A DNA stretch of 64,000 nt. It comes from Isachenkonia alkalipeptolytica. GTDB lineage: Bacteria; Bacillota; Clostridia; Peptostreptococcales; T1SED10-28. The stretch covers positions 186,001 through 250,000 of the forward strand of contig NZ_SUMG01000002.1 in the NCBI RefSeq assembly GCF_009910325.1, given 5' to 3'. The notes under the pieces were generated by a model. The model worked only from the letters and a program-made list of their open reading frames with translations, was not told the DNA's origin and did not search any database. Each line of letters starts with the position of its first letter. Position 1 is the stretch's first letter. Of the stretch, positions 35,851-45,118 are shown in pieces. The translations under genes and the position numbers were made by a program.

Positions 35851-35890
35851 TACGTTGAATTTGAAATTTTACTGTTTATTTGAGTTTTTG

Positions 35891-35947
35891 CTGTGCATTT
35901 GAAGCTTGGCTGTGCATTTGAAGCTTGGCTGTGCATTTGAAGCTTGG
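35891..35947. repeat. Three perfect tandem copies of a 19-bp unit
   Basis: CTGTGCATTTGAAGCTTGG at 35891, 35910 and 35929, in the convergent gap between the pyrBI terminator and the YczE-like gene. No coding frame or further structure is seen. Confidence 0.9.
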
Positions 35948-35994
35948 CTGTCGTTTGCCAAGGATTTTCGCCAGGGACTTCGCTTCGGGTTTCA

Positions 35995-36693
35995 CTACGG
36001 GTTTCGCTGATACTGCACAGAGTTATCCAATCCTTGAAACCTACCCCATAACTCCTTTAAATTCAAGTGACGGGCGGTGTTGGAGTGATAACCTCCGACT
36101 TTGAAGGCAAATTCCACGGAAAATCCGAGGGTCAAGGCGATCAGCAGGGTCCCGAAGCCTACAGGCCCCCCCATCAGGAAGCCGAGAAACAGCGCGGATC
36201 CTTCGATCACGCCCCGGATCATCCAGACCGGCCGCCGGGTTTTTCGCACCAGCCCTTCCATAAGTCCGTCCCGGGGACCGGCCCCCAGTTCCACCCTGAG
36301 ATAAAAATAGGTTCCCCAGCCGATAAAAAATACGCCGATTAAAATCATTGCAACCGCCACCAAGGGATTCTCCGGCGTGGGGATGTTCACCAAGGCGTCT
36401 AAAATATCAATAAACATACCGATAAAAACCATATTCATAATACTGGCCAGTCCCGGAATCTGTCCCAGGAAAAAGGCCACGGTTAAGATCAAAAGACCCA
36501 TCAGCTGCGTGGCCTGTCCCATGGTTATGGGAAAATAGTTCGACAGCCCCACATGAAAAACTCCCCAGGGCGCCATGCCTAAGCCTGCATCCCGGGTAAG
36601 CAGAATTCCCACAGCAAAAAATATAAACCCTAAAAACAGGTTGGGACTTTTGATTAGGATCTCTTTCATCGTGATTTTTCCGGCTTTTGTCAT
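35995..36693 (-). CDS. YczE/YitT-like integral membrane protein
   Basis: 232 aa, about five or six membrane segments. Family features: FFAVGILLTRDAGLGMAPWGVFHVG at the N-terminus (segment starting near residue 20), MGQATQLMG and GPRDGLMEGL. Bacillus YczE affects surfactin production, but the family's activity is unknown; a transport role is often assumed. AAGGGAAG precedes the ATG. Its upstream gap (36694-36949) is shared with the divergent rubredoxin gene. Confidence 0.85.
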   Translation of the reverse strand: MTKAGKITMKEILIKSPNLFLGFIFFAVGILLTRDAGLGMAPWGVFHVGLSNYFPITMGQATQLMGLLILTVAFFLGQIPGLASIMNMVFIGMFIDILDALVNIPTPENPLVAVAMILIGVFFIGWGTYFYLRVELGAGPRDGLMEGLVRKTRRPVWMIRGVIEGSALFLGFLMGGPVGFGTLLIALTLGFSVEFAFKVGGYHSNTARHLNLKELWGRFQGLDNSVQYQRNP

Positions 36694-36949
36694 TTTCTTC
36701 CCTTCTTTCTCCTTATTCCTGCTTGTTTTTGTTTTAATCTGTTCTTTTTCAAAAGTGCCCCTTTTTCTTTAGAGCACCGAAATATCTACTCCCATTATAT
36801 CACGTTTCCTTAGGAATTCAAGTTCTCTCCGATAATCATTCTAATGGGAAAATTCCGATAAAAGCTCTCCTTATCTTTGTTTAGGAAGGGACTTCCGGGG
36901 TATACGTAGTATCAATTGTACTTTATTGATGAAAGGAGGGAAATGAAAT

Positions 36950-37111
36950 ATGCAACGATATCAATGCATGGCCTGTTCTTATGTTTACGACCCGGCGGTT
37001 GGCGATCCGGATTCGGGAATTGATCCGGGAACGTCCTTCGCTGATTTACCGGAGGATTGGGTATGCCCCGTTTGCGGCGTGGACAAAAGCATGTTTGAAC
37101 CCGAGGAATAA
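36950..37111 (+). CDS. Rubredoxin, first tandem copy
   Basis: 53 aa, too short for many gene finders. Iron ligands are in [10 protein letters not shown] (Cys6, Cys9) and CPVCGVD (Cys39, Cys42), with the usual [11 protein letters not shown] and [17 protein letters not shown] precedes the ATG by nine bases. Rubredoxins carry single electrons, in anaerobes often to superoxide reductase or rubrerythrin; none is adjacent. Confidence 0.96.
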   Translation: MQRYQCMACSYVYDPAVGDPDSGIDPGTSFADLPEDWVCPVCGVDKSMFEPEE

Positions 37112-37225
37112 AAAGGTTTCACCGGATTAGTTTATAATAATTTAATCTTTTTTTGTTTAGTCCGATGTTCACCTGGGTATACCTACTATTGTTAGCATTT
37201 ACTATACTGAAAGGGGAAATGAAAT

Positions 37226-37387
37226 ATGCAGAAATATGTATGTGTACCATGTGGTTACGTTTATGATCCGGAGGTCGGAGACCCAGATTCCGGAATTGAT
37301 CCGGGAACATCCTTTGATGATTTACCGGAGGATTGGGTATGTCCCGTTTGCGGCGTAGACAAAAGTATGTTTGAGCCCGAGGAATAA
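37226..37387 (+). CDS. Rubredoxin, second tandem copy
   Basis: 53 aa with the ligands [10 protein letters not shown] and CPVCGVD; it differs from the first copy at about seven positions, mostly in the first 15 residues. AAAGGGG precedes the ATG, and the bases just before the start (GAAATGAAATATGCA) are alike in both copies, so the duplication included the ribosome site. The 114-base spacer shows no clear terminator, so both may be on one transcript. Confidence 0.95.
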   Translation: MQKYVCVPCGYVYDPEVGDPDSGIDPGTSFDDLPEDWVCPVCGVDKSMFEPEE

Positions 37388-37415
37388 TAAAAAAGATTAT
37401 CCAACCATTCAAAAG

Positions 37416-37455
37416 AAAACCTTCTGAGAGCCTTGGCTTCTTAGAAGGTTTTTTT
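37416..37455. terminator. Bidirectional terminator between the rubredoxin and permease genes
   Basis: AACCTTCT and AGAAGGTT around a 17-base loop, with TTTTTT on the plus strand and TTCTTTT on the minus strand. Confidence 0.75.
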
Positions 37456-37464
37456 AGGGTTGAC

Positions 37465-38394
37465 TTAATTTCTATCCCCGGCGGGTAGGGCCCAGGACTT
37501 GAGAAATTCCGCTCCTTGAAAAAGAATATAATAGAACACACCCAGGGTTACAATAAACAAAGTAAAACCAATCCCCGCCTGATGAACATTCCCCGTGGAA
37601 TTGGCATAAAACTCCACTAAATAATAGGTTAGACCGGGAAAATAAAACATCCGCTCAATAATCACCAGACTGGAAAACATCATTACCAAAATAGCGGGAA
37701 AAGCCCCTAAAATCTCCAACAGAATTCCCCGGGAGTAATGCACCCGAAAAAGACGATAGGGACTGCATCCCTTTCCCTTTGCCACACGGATGTAGGGCTC
37801 CTTTGCCATTTCCTGGATAGCCTCCGCTGTGATCTTGGCCATATAGGCTCCGGGAAGAACGGAAATCGCCAGTATAGGATAGATCATATTTAACCAGCCG
37901 CTGTAACCTGCATGGGGAATCGGAGACAACTGGTTTCGATACAGATAGGATCCCAGTACTTGAATCCCCAGCACCACCAGGATCTCCGGCAGGGAGAAGG
38001 GCAGAATTTTTTGAAGGGTTTTAAAGGTCCCTTTTTTATGGGCCTTTTTCCGGTCCAGGATTCCCTTGGGCACCCCCCAAAGGAGTCCTAAGAGCATACC
38101 GAAGAAAAAAACCGTAAAACTTCTCAGGCCGCTGACCCTAAGCAAATTTCCCAGGCTCTGATTGTCCAGAGGAACCTGAAAAATCCTTCCGCTGAACAGC
38201 AGGGTTAGATTTTCTCTCATATGCCCCCGGATTTCCTGCCAGGTAGTATTAATCTGAAAGTCCCCGTCATAATAGTCCAAATTAAAATTCACAGGAATAC
38301 TGGTAATCAGCACTAGTGCCGTGACCAGCAACAACAAAAACAACAGTTTTTTCAAAGCTTTTTTAAAAACTTCCCGTCGCAGCTCTCTTTCCAT
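37465..38394 (-). CDS. ABC transporter permease, DppB/OppB type
   Basis: 309 aa with about six membrane segments and the permease EAA-like loop (PYIRVAKGKGCSPYRLFRVHYSR, residues near 220). A long external loop follows the first helix, as in peptide/nickel permeases. AAAGGAGG stands eight bases before the ATG. It is the last gene of a TetR-permease-permease operon that lacks the ATPases and binding protein found in complete peptide importers, unlike the full opp operon at 59-64 kb. Confidence 0.88.
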   Translation of the reverse strand: MERELRREVFKKALKKLLFLLLLVTALVLITSIPVNFNLDYYDGDFQINTTWQEIRGHMRENLTLLFSGRIFQVPLDNQSLGNLLRVSGLRSFTVFFFGMLLGLLWGVPKGILDRKKAHKKGTFKTLQKILPFSLPEILVVLGIQVLGSYLYRNQLSPIPHAGYSGWLNMIYPILAISVLPGAYMAKITAEAIQEMAKEPYIRVAKGKGCSPYRLFRVHYSRGILLEILGAFPAILVMMFSSLVIIERMFYFPGLTYYLVEFYANSTGNVHQAGIGFTLFIVTLGVFYYILFQGAEFLKSWALPAGDRN

Positions 38395-38426
38395 GGAAAG
38401 AGCCTCCTTTCACTTCCGGATTCTCA

Positions 38427-40352
38427 TTAGTCAAAATGCTCCGTCATGGTAAGCATATCCAAAATAAACTGGCCCTGTTGCTCCAGGAAGGTTTCATGGC
38501 TATCCCCGGGATCCGGAGTTTCCTTTTCCATAAAGGAGTAGTATTCTTCCCCGACGCCAATGGAGAACAGGGAACTCAAGGACAGTCCCGCAATGGCTCC
38601 ACTGCCTCTTAAGTTCATGGTTAAATGGTATTGCAGTTGATTGCGGTCCAGGGTATTTTGTACATCAAACATCAATTGTTGAAATTGAATTTGCTGAGCC
38701 TTGGAGGTGTACAGGCTGACTTGTAAACTGCGTTGAGAATCCTGGGGAATATAGCCCAGATCCAAATACCGATAATTCACTCGATTCGTAGGAATTACAG
38801 GATTTCGCATATACCGGTTGGGCTCTTCAATGTTCACCTGGGAACCTTGTCCATCCCAAAAAACAAACATCAGGGTTTGCTCCAACCCTTCCGAGGCTCC
38901 TGCCATGATTTCTGCTAAGGTTATGGCATTGGCAGCCCCGGTGGCCCGTGTAGGAGAGATCCGTTCCTCTCCCTGGTAAATCCCGTCATAACGGGTTCCG
39001 ATAATCACGAGGTTCTGCTTTTCTCTCCAGCCATCGGGATCCTTGATTTTTTCCCAGTTCTCTCCGGGCAAAATACCGATCAGGGTCTCCCCGTGATTTC
39101 CATCCTCCGAAGAAAAAACATAGGAGTCCTCTCCCGATTTTACCAACCCCGCCTCCTCCATTTTTTCAGTAATATAGTCCTGTACCCCTTGTTGTCCCTC
39201 TTTTCTGTCTAATAGATTTTCCAAATGCTGCCGGGACTGTTCCCCGTCAAAGGAATACAGACTCTGGGCTCCGGGATAGATAATAAAGCCTAAAAGCAAT
39301 AAGACCGCCGTGGTCTTTATCACAATCGGGAACCGATATTTCTTAAACCGGGTAATCTGCTTTAGATAAAGTGCCGGGGACAGCTGATGAATCCCCTGTT
39401 GAATCCAGGATACGATCCGGGATTCTCTTTTTTGAAACTCCTCCTTCAAGCCCTCTCCAATAAGGTTAAAGCCGGTGATCCCCAGGAAGAAAAACAGCCC
39501 GGGAAATAAAACCAACCAATAATGTCCTGCCCGGATATCCACCGGAGCTCTTGCCAATAGATTGGACCACTCTGCATTGACCGCGGTGAACCACTGAGGA
39601 TTTCCATCTATAACCATCGCCCCCTGACTGGGTCCGATAAAAATTCCCAAAATACTTAACTGGGCCAGTAAAAACAGTACCAATCCCATTTCCAGAAAGC
39701 TCCAGCTAATCAGAGAGGGGGTTAAATGAGGAAGAACATTTTCTTTAAGGATTTGTCCCTGATGCTTTCCCAGGGCAATCTCGCCTTCAATAAAGTCTTC
39801 CTCCATTATTATTTCCGTTCGTTCTTCAATTTGCCTTGCCAATTTGGGCCATCCCACAATAGTAAGCACCGTTACAAAGATGGGCATCGCTTGATTTAAG
39901 GGCAGGTTTCGGATGTACTCAATATTCAGAACAATAAAACTGAAGATAAGACCAGGAATTGCGGTGAACAGTGTATTAAATACCTTTAGCCCCTTAGAAA
40001 ACAAGGGAAGTTTCATGCCGGCGGACACGCCGACGGGGATGGCCACCAAAAATCGAAAAAACACCGCCAAAATAACCGCCTTCAGGGTTGTATGGGTTCC
40101 ATAAACCAGTCGTGTCCACAGGTCTCTTCCCACGCCGTCGGTGCCCATCCAGGCTTCCGGATTCGGGGCATGAGGCGGTTGGTTATACACCTTGACCATT
40201 TCCCCGTCCACCTCCTGTTCCTCCACTTGGATTCGAGGCTGCTGAGTATTGGGATCCTGATCCGTAAACCACTGGGGGAAAAAGGCCATCATTACCAAGA
40301 AAGCGGCGATCACTGTCCCCATTAACAACGTTATGTTTATCTTTCTCATCAT
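38427..40352 (-). CDS. ABC transporter permease (DppC type) fused to a degenerate M28-peptidase-like domain
   Basis: 641 aa. Residues 1-305 are a DppC/OppC permease: one helix, an external loop with MGTDGVGRDLWTRLVYGT, and five further helices with the EAA loop FIEGEIALGKHQGQIL. A sixth-plus helix near 335-352 leads to a 280-residue C-terminal domain, probably outside the membrane. This part follows an M28 fold (NLVIIGTRYDGI, TGAANAITLAEI, TLMFVFWDGQGSQV), but the zinc His is Arg, the bridging Asp of the GAxD motif is missing and the catalytic Glu pair reads GQG. It is likely a binding rather than a cutting domain. Start could be 40352 or 40349. Confidence 0.8.
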   Translation of the reverse strand: MMRKINITLLMGTVIAAFLVMMAFFPQWFTDQDPNTQQPRIQVEEQEVDGEMVKVYNQPPHAPNPEAWMGTDGVGRDLWTRLVYGTHTTLKAVILAVFFRFLVAIPVGVSAGMKLPLFSKGLKVFNTLFTAIPGLIFSFIVLNIEYIRNLPLNQAMPIFVTVLTIVGWPKLARQIEERTEIIMEEDFIEGEIALGKHQGQILKENVLPHLTPSLISWSFLEMGLVLFLLAQLSILGIFIGPSQGAMVIDGNPQWFTAVNAEWSNLLARAPVDIRAGHYWLVLFPGLFFFLGITGFNLIGEGLKEEFQKRESRIVSWIQQGIHQLSPALYLKQITRFKKYRFPIVIKTTAVLLLLGFIIYPGAQSLYSFDGEQSRQHLENLLDRKEGQQGVQDYITEKMEEAGLVKSGEDSYVFSSEDGNHGETLIGILPGENWEKIKDPDGWREKQNLVIIGTRYDGIYQGEERISPTRATGAANAITLAEIMAGASEGLEQTLMFVFWDGQGSQVNIEEPNRYMRNPVIPTNRVNYRYLDLGYIPQDSQRSLQVSLYTSKAQQIQFQQLMFDVQNTLDRNQLQYHLTMNLRGSGAIAGLSLSSLFSIGVGEEYYSFMEKETPDPGDSHETFLEQQGQFILDMLTMTEHFD

Positions 40353-40381
40353 CTTCCCCTTCCCTTCTTATACTGATTTGC

Positions 40382-41125
40382 TTATTCCCTCTTATGTCGG
40401 GGAACTGCCATTTCTTCCAACAAATCCGGTAATAGATATCCATAAAAACTTTTCAGGTTCTGTTTATCCCCTAAAAATTTTGGTGTAATCGCCGGGGCAA
40501 AATACAAATTCAACAAATGAATCAACATCTTATCCATGGGGATTTCCTTGGTGAAAGCTTTTTCCTGTACCCCTTCTACGATTAATAAATGGAGCATCTC
40601 CCCCACCGTGGGAATATGAATGAAATCCTGAGATGCCAAGCGCCCTTTTTCGGAGACCTGATGGTGCAATTGGGGATCCTGTAAAATCCTTTCGTAATCC
40701 TCAGGGAAGACAAGCAACAAATCCGCCCGGGTATAGGGAAGTTCCTCAATCATTTTCTCCCCCCGTCGGAGGATATGCTGAACAAATTTCGTAAAACTAT
40801 TGGCGTACTTTTCATCTTCCTCCGCGGTGAAGCGAAAGATATGTTCAATTCTTTCTTTTACGGAAACACCTCTTTGTTTTTTTTCCTCCAGCTGCAACCA
40901 GAGCTTCCCGCAAAAATCGTAACCATAATAAGTAAATAAGTGTTCCTTCGAGGGAAAATAGTTGAAGAAGGTTCCCCGGGATATTTCCACTTCCTCACAA
41001 ATAACATCCACGGTAAGATCCTCTTCCCGCTCCTCTTGGATGTATTGCAAAAATACCTGCAGGGTTTTATCTCGGGTTTTGGCAAATTTATATTCCCGCT
41101 GGGTCAGTAACTTGTTATTTTTCAT
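40382..41125 (-). CDS. TetR-family regulator
   Basis: 247 aa: N-terminal HTH (TVDVICEEVEISRGTFFNYFPSK region, about 35-60) and a long helical ligand domain. It is the first gene of the operon with the two permeases (29-base gap), so it probably controls its own operon. Tandem 12-bp repeats just after the predicted start site (41159-41194) are candidate operators. AGGGG precedes the ATG by nine bases. Confidence 0.88.
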   Translation of the reverse strand: MKNNKLLTQREYKFAKTRDKTLQVFLQYIQEEREEDLTVDVICEEVEISRGTFFNYFPSKEHLFTYYGYDFCGKLWLQLEEKKQRGVSVKERIEHIFRFTAEEDEKYANSFTKFVQHILRRGEKMIEELPYTRADLLLVFPEDYERILQDPQLHHQVSEKGRLASQDFIHIPTVGEMLHLLIVEGVQEKAFTKEIPMDKMLIHLLNLYFAPAITPKFLGDKQNLKSFYGYLLPDLLEEMAVPRHKRE

Positions 41126-41158
41126 ATCTTAACGCCCCTTCACTGGTGATTTCTATGA

Positions 41159-41194
41159 TCATTTCTATACTCATTTCTATACTCATTTCTATAC
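41159..41194. repeat. Three perfect tandem 12-bp repeats in the tetR leader
   Basis: TCATTTCTATAC at 41159, 41171 and 41183, with a degenerate fourth copy (TGATTTCTATGA) at 41147. They begin about six bases after the predicted transcription start of the tetR-permease operon and could be a regulator array. Confidence 0.9.
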
Positions 41195-41207
41195 TTAAGT
41201 ATAAATA

Positions 41208-41236
41208 ATTGTATAGCTTTTGATCTTTTTTGTCAA
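41208..41236 (-). promoter_or_regulatory. Promoter of the tetR-permease operon
   Basis: Consensus TTGACA (41231-41236), 17-base spacer, TACAAT (41208-41213) on the minus strand, with the engB terminator directly upstream. Confidence 0.8.
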
Positions 41237-41237
41237 G

Positions 41238-41277
41238 AAAAGAACTTAGACCGATTCCAGTCTAAGTTCTTTTTTTA
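41238..41277. terminator. Terminator of the lon-engB transcript
   Basis: AGAACTTAGAC, an eight-base loop, GTCTAAGTTCT with T tracts on both strands (TTTTTT plus, TTTTCTT minus). On the minus strand it follows engB. Confidence 0.85.
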
Positions 41278-41303
41278 CCTTAACAATTCAATTTTCATCG
41301 GGA

Positions 41304-41939
41304 TCATTGAGTCCCGTCGGTGACTTCCTGTTGGGTCTCCTCTTTAGGTTCCGGTCTTTCCACTAAGGAACCCATCTTTTCCCAGGCATCTTCCACCCCG
41401 GTTTTTTTAAGGGCTGAAAGGGCCATCACCTTGCTTTCCGGGGGCATTTCCAAGATTTCTCGAATGTTTTTAATATGTTTTTGATACTGGCTTCGTTTGA
41501 TTTTATCAAGCTTTGTGGCCAGCACTAAGGATCCGTAACCGAAGTGCTTTAACCAGTTATACATTAATTGATCATCCTGGGAGGGATTGTGTCGAATATC
41601 CACCAGCTGGATGACTTCCTGCAGATTTTCCCGGGTGGAAAGATAGGTTTCGATCATCTTCCCCCATGCCGCCCGTTCCGGCTTCGACGTCTTCGCATAG
41701 CCGTATCCGGGAAGATCCACCAGGTAAAAGGCATTGTTGATCAGGTAGAAATTGATGGTTCGTGTTTTCCCGGGACTGGAACTGACCCGGGCTAATTTTT
41801 TCCTGCCCAGCAGGGTATTGATCGCCGAGGACTTTCCCACATTGGATCGTCCCACCATGGCAATTTCCGGTAAATCCCCTTCCGGATACTGCTCCGGCTT
41901 TACGGCACTCATGACGATTTCTGCAGTTTTAATCTTCAT
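41304..41939 (-). CDS. engB: Ribosome-biogenesis GTPase EngB/YsxC
   Basis: Assembly factor for the large ribosomal subunit. 211 aa from ATG 41939, which overlaps the lon 3' end by 11 bases. G motifs: GRSNVGKS (G1), DLPGYG (G3), TKLDK (G4) and SALKKTG (G5). The lon-engB order is the usual one in Bacillota. The C-terminal Glu/Gln-rich tail (about 15 residues) is slightly longer than normal. Confidence 0.95.
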   Translation of the reverse strand: MKIKTAEIVMSAVKPEQYPEGDLPEIAMVGRSNVGKSSAINTLLGRKKLARVSSSPGKTRTINFYLINNAFYLVDLPGYGYAKTSKPERAAWGKMIETYLSTRENLQEVIQLVDIRHNPSQDDQLMYNWLKHFGYGSLVLATKLDKIKRSQYQKHIKNIREILEMPPESKVMALSALKKTGVEDAWEKMGSLVERPEPKEETQQEVTDGTQ

Positions 41940-44259
41940 GGGGATCATCCTTTGCCAAGGCATGTTTGATAACCGTGTCCATGTCTTCCACCAATACAAA
42001 CTCTAAACTGTCCCGAACATTTTTCGGAATGTCCTCCAGGTCCCGTTTGTTCTCCAAGGGAAGCAGTACCTTGTCGATCCCTGCTCTTTTTGCCGCTAAT
42101 ACTTTTTCCTTAACACCTCCGACGGGTAGGGCCCGTCCCCGCAGGGTGATCTCTCCGGTCATAGCTACATTTTTATACACCGGAATATCCGTCAAGGCGG
42201 AAATCACCGCGGTGGCCATGGCCAGGCCTGCGGACGGACCATCCTTCGGAGTGGCTCCTTCCGGGATATGAATATGAATATCTTTTTTGGAATGGAACTC
42301 GGGATCAATACCGTGACTTTCCGCCACAGAACGGATGTAGCTGATTCCTGCCTTCGCCGACTCCTTCATTACGTCTCCTAATTGTCCCGTTAAAACCAGT
42401 TTTCCGTTGCCTTTCATCAGGGTCACTTCAATGGAGAGGGTATCTCCCCCTACGCTCGTCCAGGCAAGGCCTCGAACAATTCCCACTTCATCTTTTTGAT
42501 TGATCAGATCATATCGGTACAAGGGTTTCCCCAAATATTTCTCGATGTTTTTCGAGGTCAATCGGACGCTTTTGATATTTTCCTCTACGATGCGTTTCGC
42601 AACCTTCCGGCAGACATTGGCAATTTGGCGCTCTAAGTTCCGAACTCCCGCTTCCCGGGTGTAATAGTTGATCAGATCCCGGAGGCCTTTCTCCTCAATT
42701 CGCAGATTACTCTTTTTCAGCCCGTGTTCTTTGACCTGTTTCGGAATCAAGTATTTTTCTCCGATATTTACCTTTTCCTCCTCGGTATAACCGGCAATAC
42801 GAATAACTTCCATCCGGTCCAAAAGAGCTCGGGGTATACTGTGGGTGGTATTTGCCGTGGTGACAAACATCACATTGGAAAGGTCAAAGGGCACTTCCAA
42901 ATAATTATCCGTAAAGTCTTTATTCTGTTCCGGGTCCAGGACTTCCAGTAAAGCGGAAGCCGGGTCTCCTCTAAAATCATTGGCAATTTTATCGATTTCA
43001 TCAAATAAAAATACGGGATTTTTGCTCTTCGCCTCCCGCATGGAAGAAATGATTCTTCCCGGAATGGCCCCCACATAAGTTCTTCGGTGCCCTCTTATCT
43101 CCGCTTCATCCCGTATGCCTCCTAAGGACATTCTGACAAAGTGTCGGTTCAGGGAACGGGCGATGGATTTTGCAATGGAAGTTTTTCCTACACCGGGCGG
43201 TCCAACCAAGCAAAGAATGGGTCCTTTAATGGTTTGAGAAAGCTGCCGTATGGCTAAGTATTCTAAAATTCGTTCCTTTACTTTCTCCAGGCCGTAATGG
43301 TCCTCATCCAATATCTCTGCGGATTTGGTGATATCCAGCTTATCCTTGGTCTCTTTTTGCCAGGGCAAATTCAATATCCAATCCACATAGTTTCGAATTA
43401 CTCCGGTTTCCTGGGATCCCGGAGATAGCTTTAACAGTCGATCGATCTCTCGTAAAACCTTCTCCTTGGTTTCCTCGGATAATTTAAGTTTTTCAAGCTT
43501 TTCCTTATACTCCTCCACTTCCTCTACGACGCCTTCATCTTCCCCTAATTCTTTTTGTATGGCCTTTAACTGTTCTCGTAAATAATAATCTTTCTGTACT
43601 TTGTTTACCTGATCCTTTACCCGGCTGTTAATGGTGTTTTCTATCTCCAGGACCTGAATGTGTTCCAATAACAGTTTGTAAAGAATCTCCAGCCGTTCAT
43701 CGGGATCAAAAGCACTAAGGAGTTCCTGATTTTCCTTCGGACTTAAAGTAATATTCGCTGCAACGGTATCCGCCAGTCGACCGGGTTCTTCGATCTCCGC
43801 TAAGGTCACCAGTATTTCCGGGGAAATTTTGCTATTGTTCTCCACATAATCTTCAAAGGCGTTCATCACGCTTTTCATCAAGGCTTTTCCTTGAGGGGTG
43901 ATCTCTCCCTCCTCCATACTTTCCTCCACTTCCACAACGAAGTAGGGATCCTCTTGCATAAATTCCTTGATTCCCCCCCGGGAGATTCCTTCGACCAGAA
44001 CCCGAATAGTGTCTCCGGGAAGTTTTAACATTTGCTTGATTTTCGCTATGGTCCCCACATGGTAAAAATCATCGGTGGAGGGCATGCTGATCTCCGCCTC
44101 GATCTGAGAAACCAAGAAAATCATTTGATCGTGGATCATGGCTTCCTCTAAGGCTTTAATCGACTGCTCCCGTCCCACATCGAAATGCAGTACCATATAT
44201 GGAAAAATAGACATTCCTCGTAAGGGAATCAGTGGTAGTTCCATGGTTTTATGTTTCAT
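41929..44259 (-). CDS. lon: ATP-dependent protease Lon
   Basis: 776 aa, standard LonA: N-terminal substrate domain (starting [16 protein letters not shown]), coiled coil, AAA+ module with [13 protein letters not shown] and the Walker [10 protein letters not shown], and a protease domain with catalytic Ser676 (PKDGPSAG) and Lys719 ([11 protein letters not shown]). Degrades damaged and regulatory proteins in the cytoplasm. A promoter candidate lies about 105 bases upstream. Confidence 0.97.
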   Translation of the reverse strand: MKHKTMELPLIPLRGMSIFPYMVLHFDVGREQSIKALEEAMIHDQMIFLVSQIEAEISMPSTDDFYHVGTIAKIKQMLKLPGDTIRVLVEGISRGGIKEFMQEDPYFVVEVEESMEEGEITPQGKALMKSVMNAFEDYVENNSKISPEILVTLAEIEEPGRLADTVAANITLSPKENQELLSAFDPDERLEILYKLLLEHIQVLEIENTINSRVKDQVNKVQKDYYLREQLKAIQKELGEDEGVVEEVEEYKEKLEKLKLSEETKEKVLREIDRLLKLSPGSQETGVIRNYVDWILNLPWQKETKDKLDITKSAEILDEDHYGLEKVKERILEYLAIRQLSQTIKGPILCLVGPPGVGKTSIAKSIARSLNRHFVRMSLGGIRDEAEIRGHRRTYVGAIPGRIISSMREAKSKNPVFLFDEIDKIANDFRGDPASALLEVLDPEQNKDFTDNYLEVPFDLSNVMFVTTANTTHSIPRALLDRMEVIRIAGYTEEEKVNIGEKYLIPKQVKEHGLKKSNLRIEEKGLRDLINYYTREAGVRNLERQIANVCRKVAKRIVEENIKSVRLTSKNIEKYLGKPLYRYDLINQKDEVGIVRGLAWTSVGGDTLSIEVTLMKGNGKLVLTGQLGDVMKESAKAGISYIRSVAESHGIDPEFHSKKDIHIHIPEGATPKDGPSAGLAMATAVISALTDIPVYKNVAMTGEITLRGRALPVGGVKEKVLAAKRAGIDKVLLPLENKRDLEDIPKNVRDSLEFVLVEDMDTVIKHALAKDDPHED

Positions 44260-44566
44260 TTGAATCCTCCTCGTCTCTGTAGCCTAAAATTATAGACTGA
44301 ATATCGCTTTCTATTATATCTTTTCAAACTTTCTTTTTCAAGATGCATACCCTTTTCTTCTATAGATTAACAGTAACCTCACACTTTTGCAAATAATCCT
44401 TCCCTTGATATGGATACAAAGCTGCTCATTTCATGGAATTCATAAAAACTGCCCCTCCTTCATAGGGAAAATCGGATTTCCCCCTTAGTTCCCTTCCCGA
44501 ATATGTTATAATGGAAATCGAATAGGAAGGTACATATTCATTATCAAGAGGATCAGGAGGATTTCT
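44260..44566. promoter_or_regulatory. Divergent promoter region between lon and the chromate-transporter pair
   Basis: For lon (minus): TTGCAA (44387-44392), 17-base spacer, TAATCT (44364-44369). For the chromate genes (plus): TATAAT at 44507-44512 with a poor -35. No CIRCE or other heat-shock operator is evident. Confidence 0.5.
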
Positions 44567-45118
44567 ATGTCTAAAGAACGCTTGAAATTATTTTATACTT
44601 TTTTCCGTGTAGGAGCCTTTACCTTTGGGGGGGGCTATGCCATGGTTCCTGTCATCCAGAAAGAAATGGTGGAAAGAGCAAAACTTATTAAGGAAAAAGA
44701 GTTTTTGGATATCATTGCCGTGGCCCAAAGTCTTCCCGGCGCCGTGGCGGTGAATACTTCGGTTTTTGTGGGGTTTAAGCTCTACGGGATCCCCGGCGCC
44801 CTTTCCGCCCTCCTGGGTACGGTGCTTCCCTCAATGATGGTCATCACCGTCCTTGCCGTATTTTATCAGCAGGTACAAGACGTTGAAAGCATCGAACTGT
44901 TTTTCAAAGGGGTTCGACCGGCCATTGTGGCATTGATCTTTATGGCCGCTGTGAAGTTGGCGAAAAATCTGGACACCACCGGTTTTAACATTCTTGTGGG
45001 TACCGCCGCCTTTATCGCGATCGTGTTTTTTGGGATTCATCCCATTCTTGTAATCATTGCCGCCGCCACCATCGGGCTAATTCGGGAAAAGAAGGAGGAA
45101 AAACATGGAGCTTCTTAA
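44567..45118 (+). CDS. Chromate-transporter family protein, first half gene
   Basis: 183 aa, a short-chain CHR protein with about five membrane segments and the signature FRVGAFTFGGGYAMVPVIQKE, plus AQSLPGAVAVNTSVFVG. Short CHR proteins work as pairs of homologous halves in opposite orientation. It overlaps the second half gene by 14 bases. Chromate or sulfate export is the family role; the natural substrate here is unproven. AGGAGG precedes the ATG. Confidence 0.92.
   Translation: MSKERLKLFYTFFRVGAFTFGGGYAMVPVIQKEMVERAKLIKEKEFLDIIAVAQSLPGAVAVNTSVFVGFKLYGIPGALSALLGTVLPSMMVITVLAVFYQQVQDVESIELFFKGVRPAIVALIFMAAVKLAKNLDTTGFNILVGTAAFIAIVFFGIHPILVIIAAATIGLIREKKEEKHGAS

Noticed and set aside
37119-37541. 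140-codon minus-strand frame
   Set aside because: Antisense to the second rubredoxin and across its terminator; no ribosome site and no recognisable domain.
41304-41999. Longer EngB starting at 41999
   Set aside because: The added 20 codons lie within lon in another frame; ATG 41939 fits the family N-terminus.
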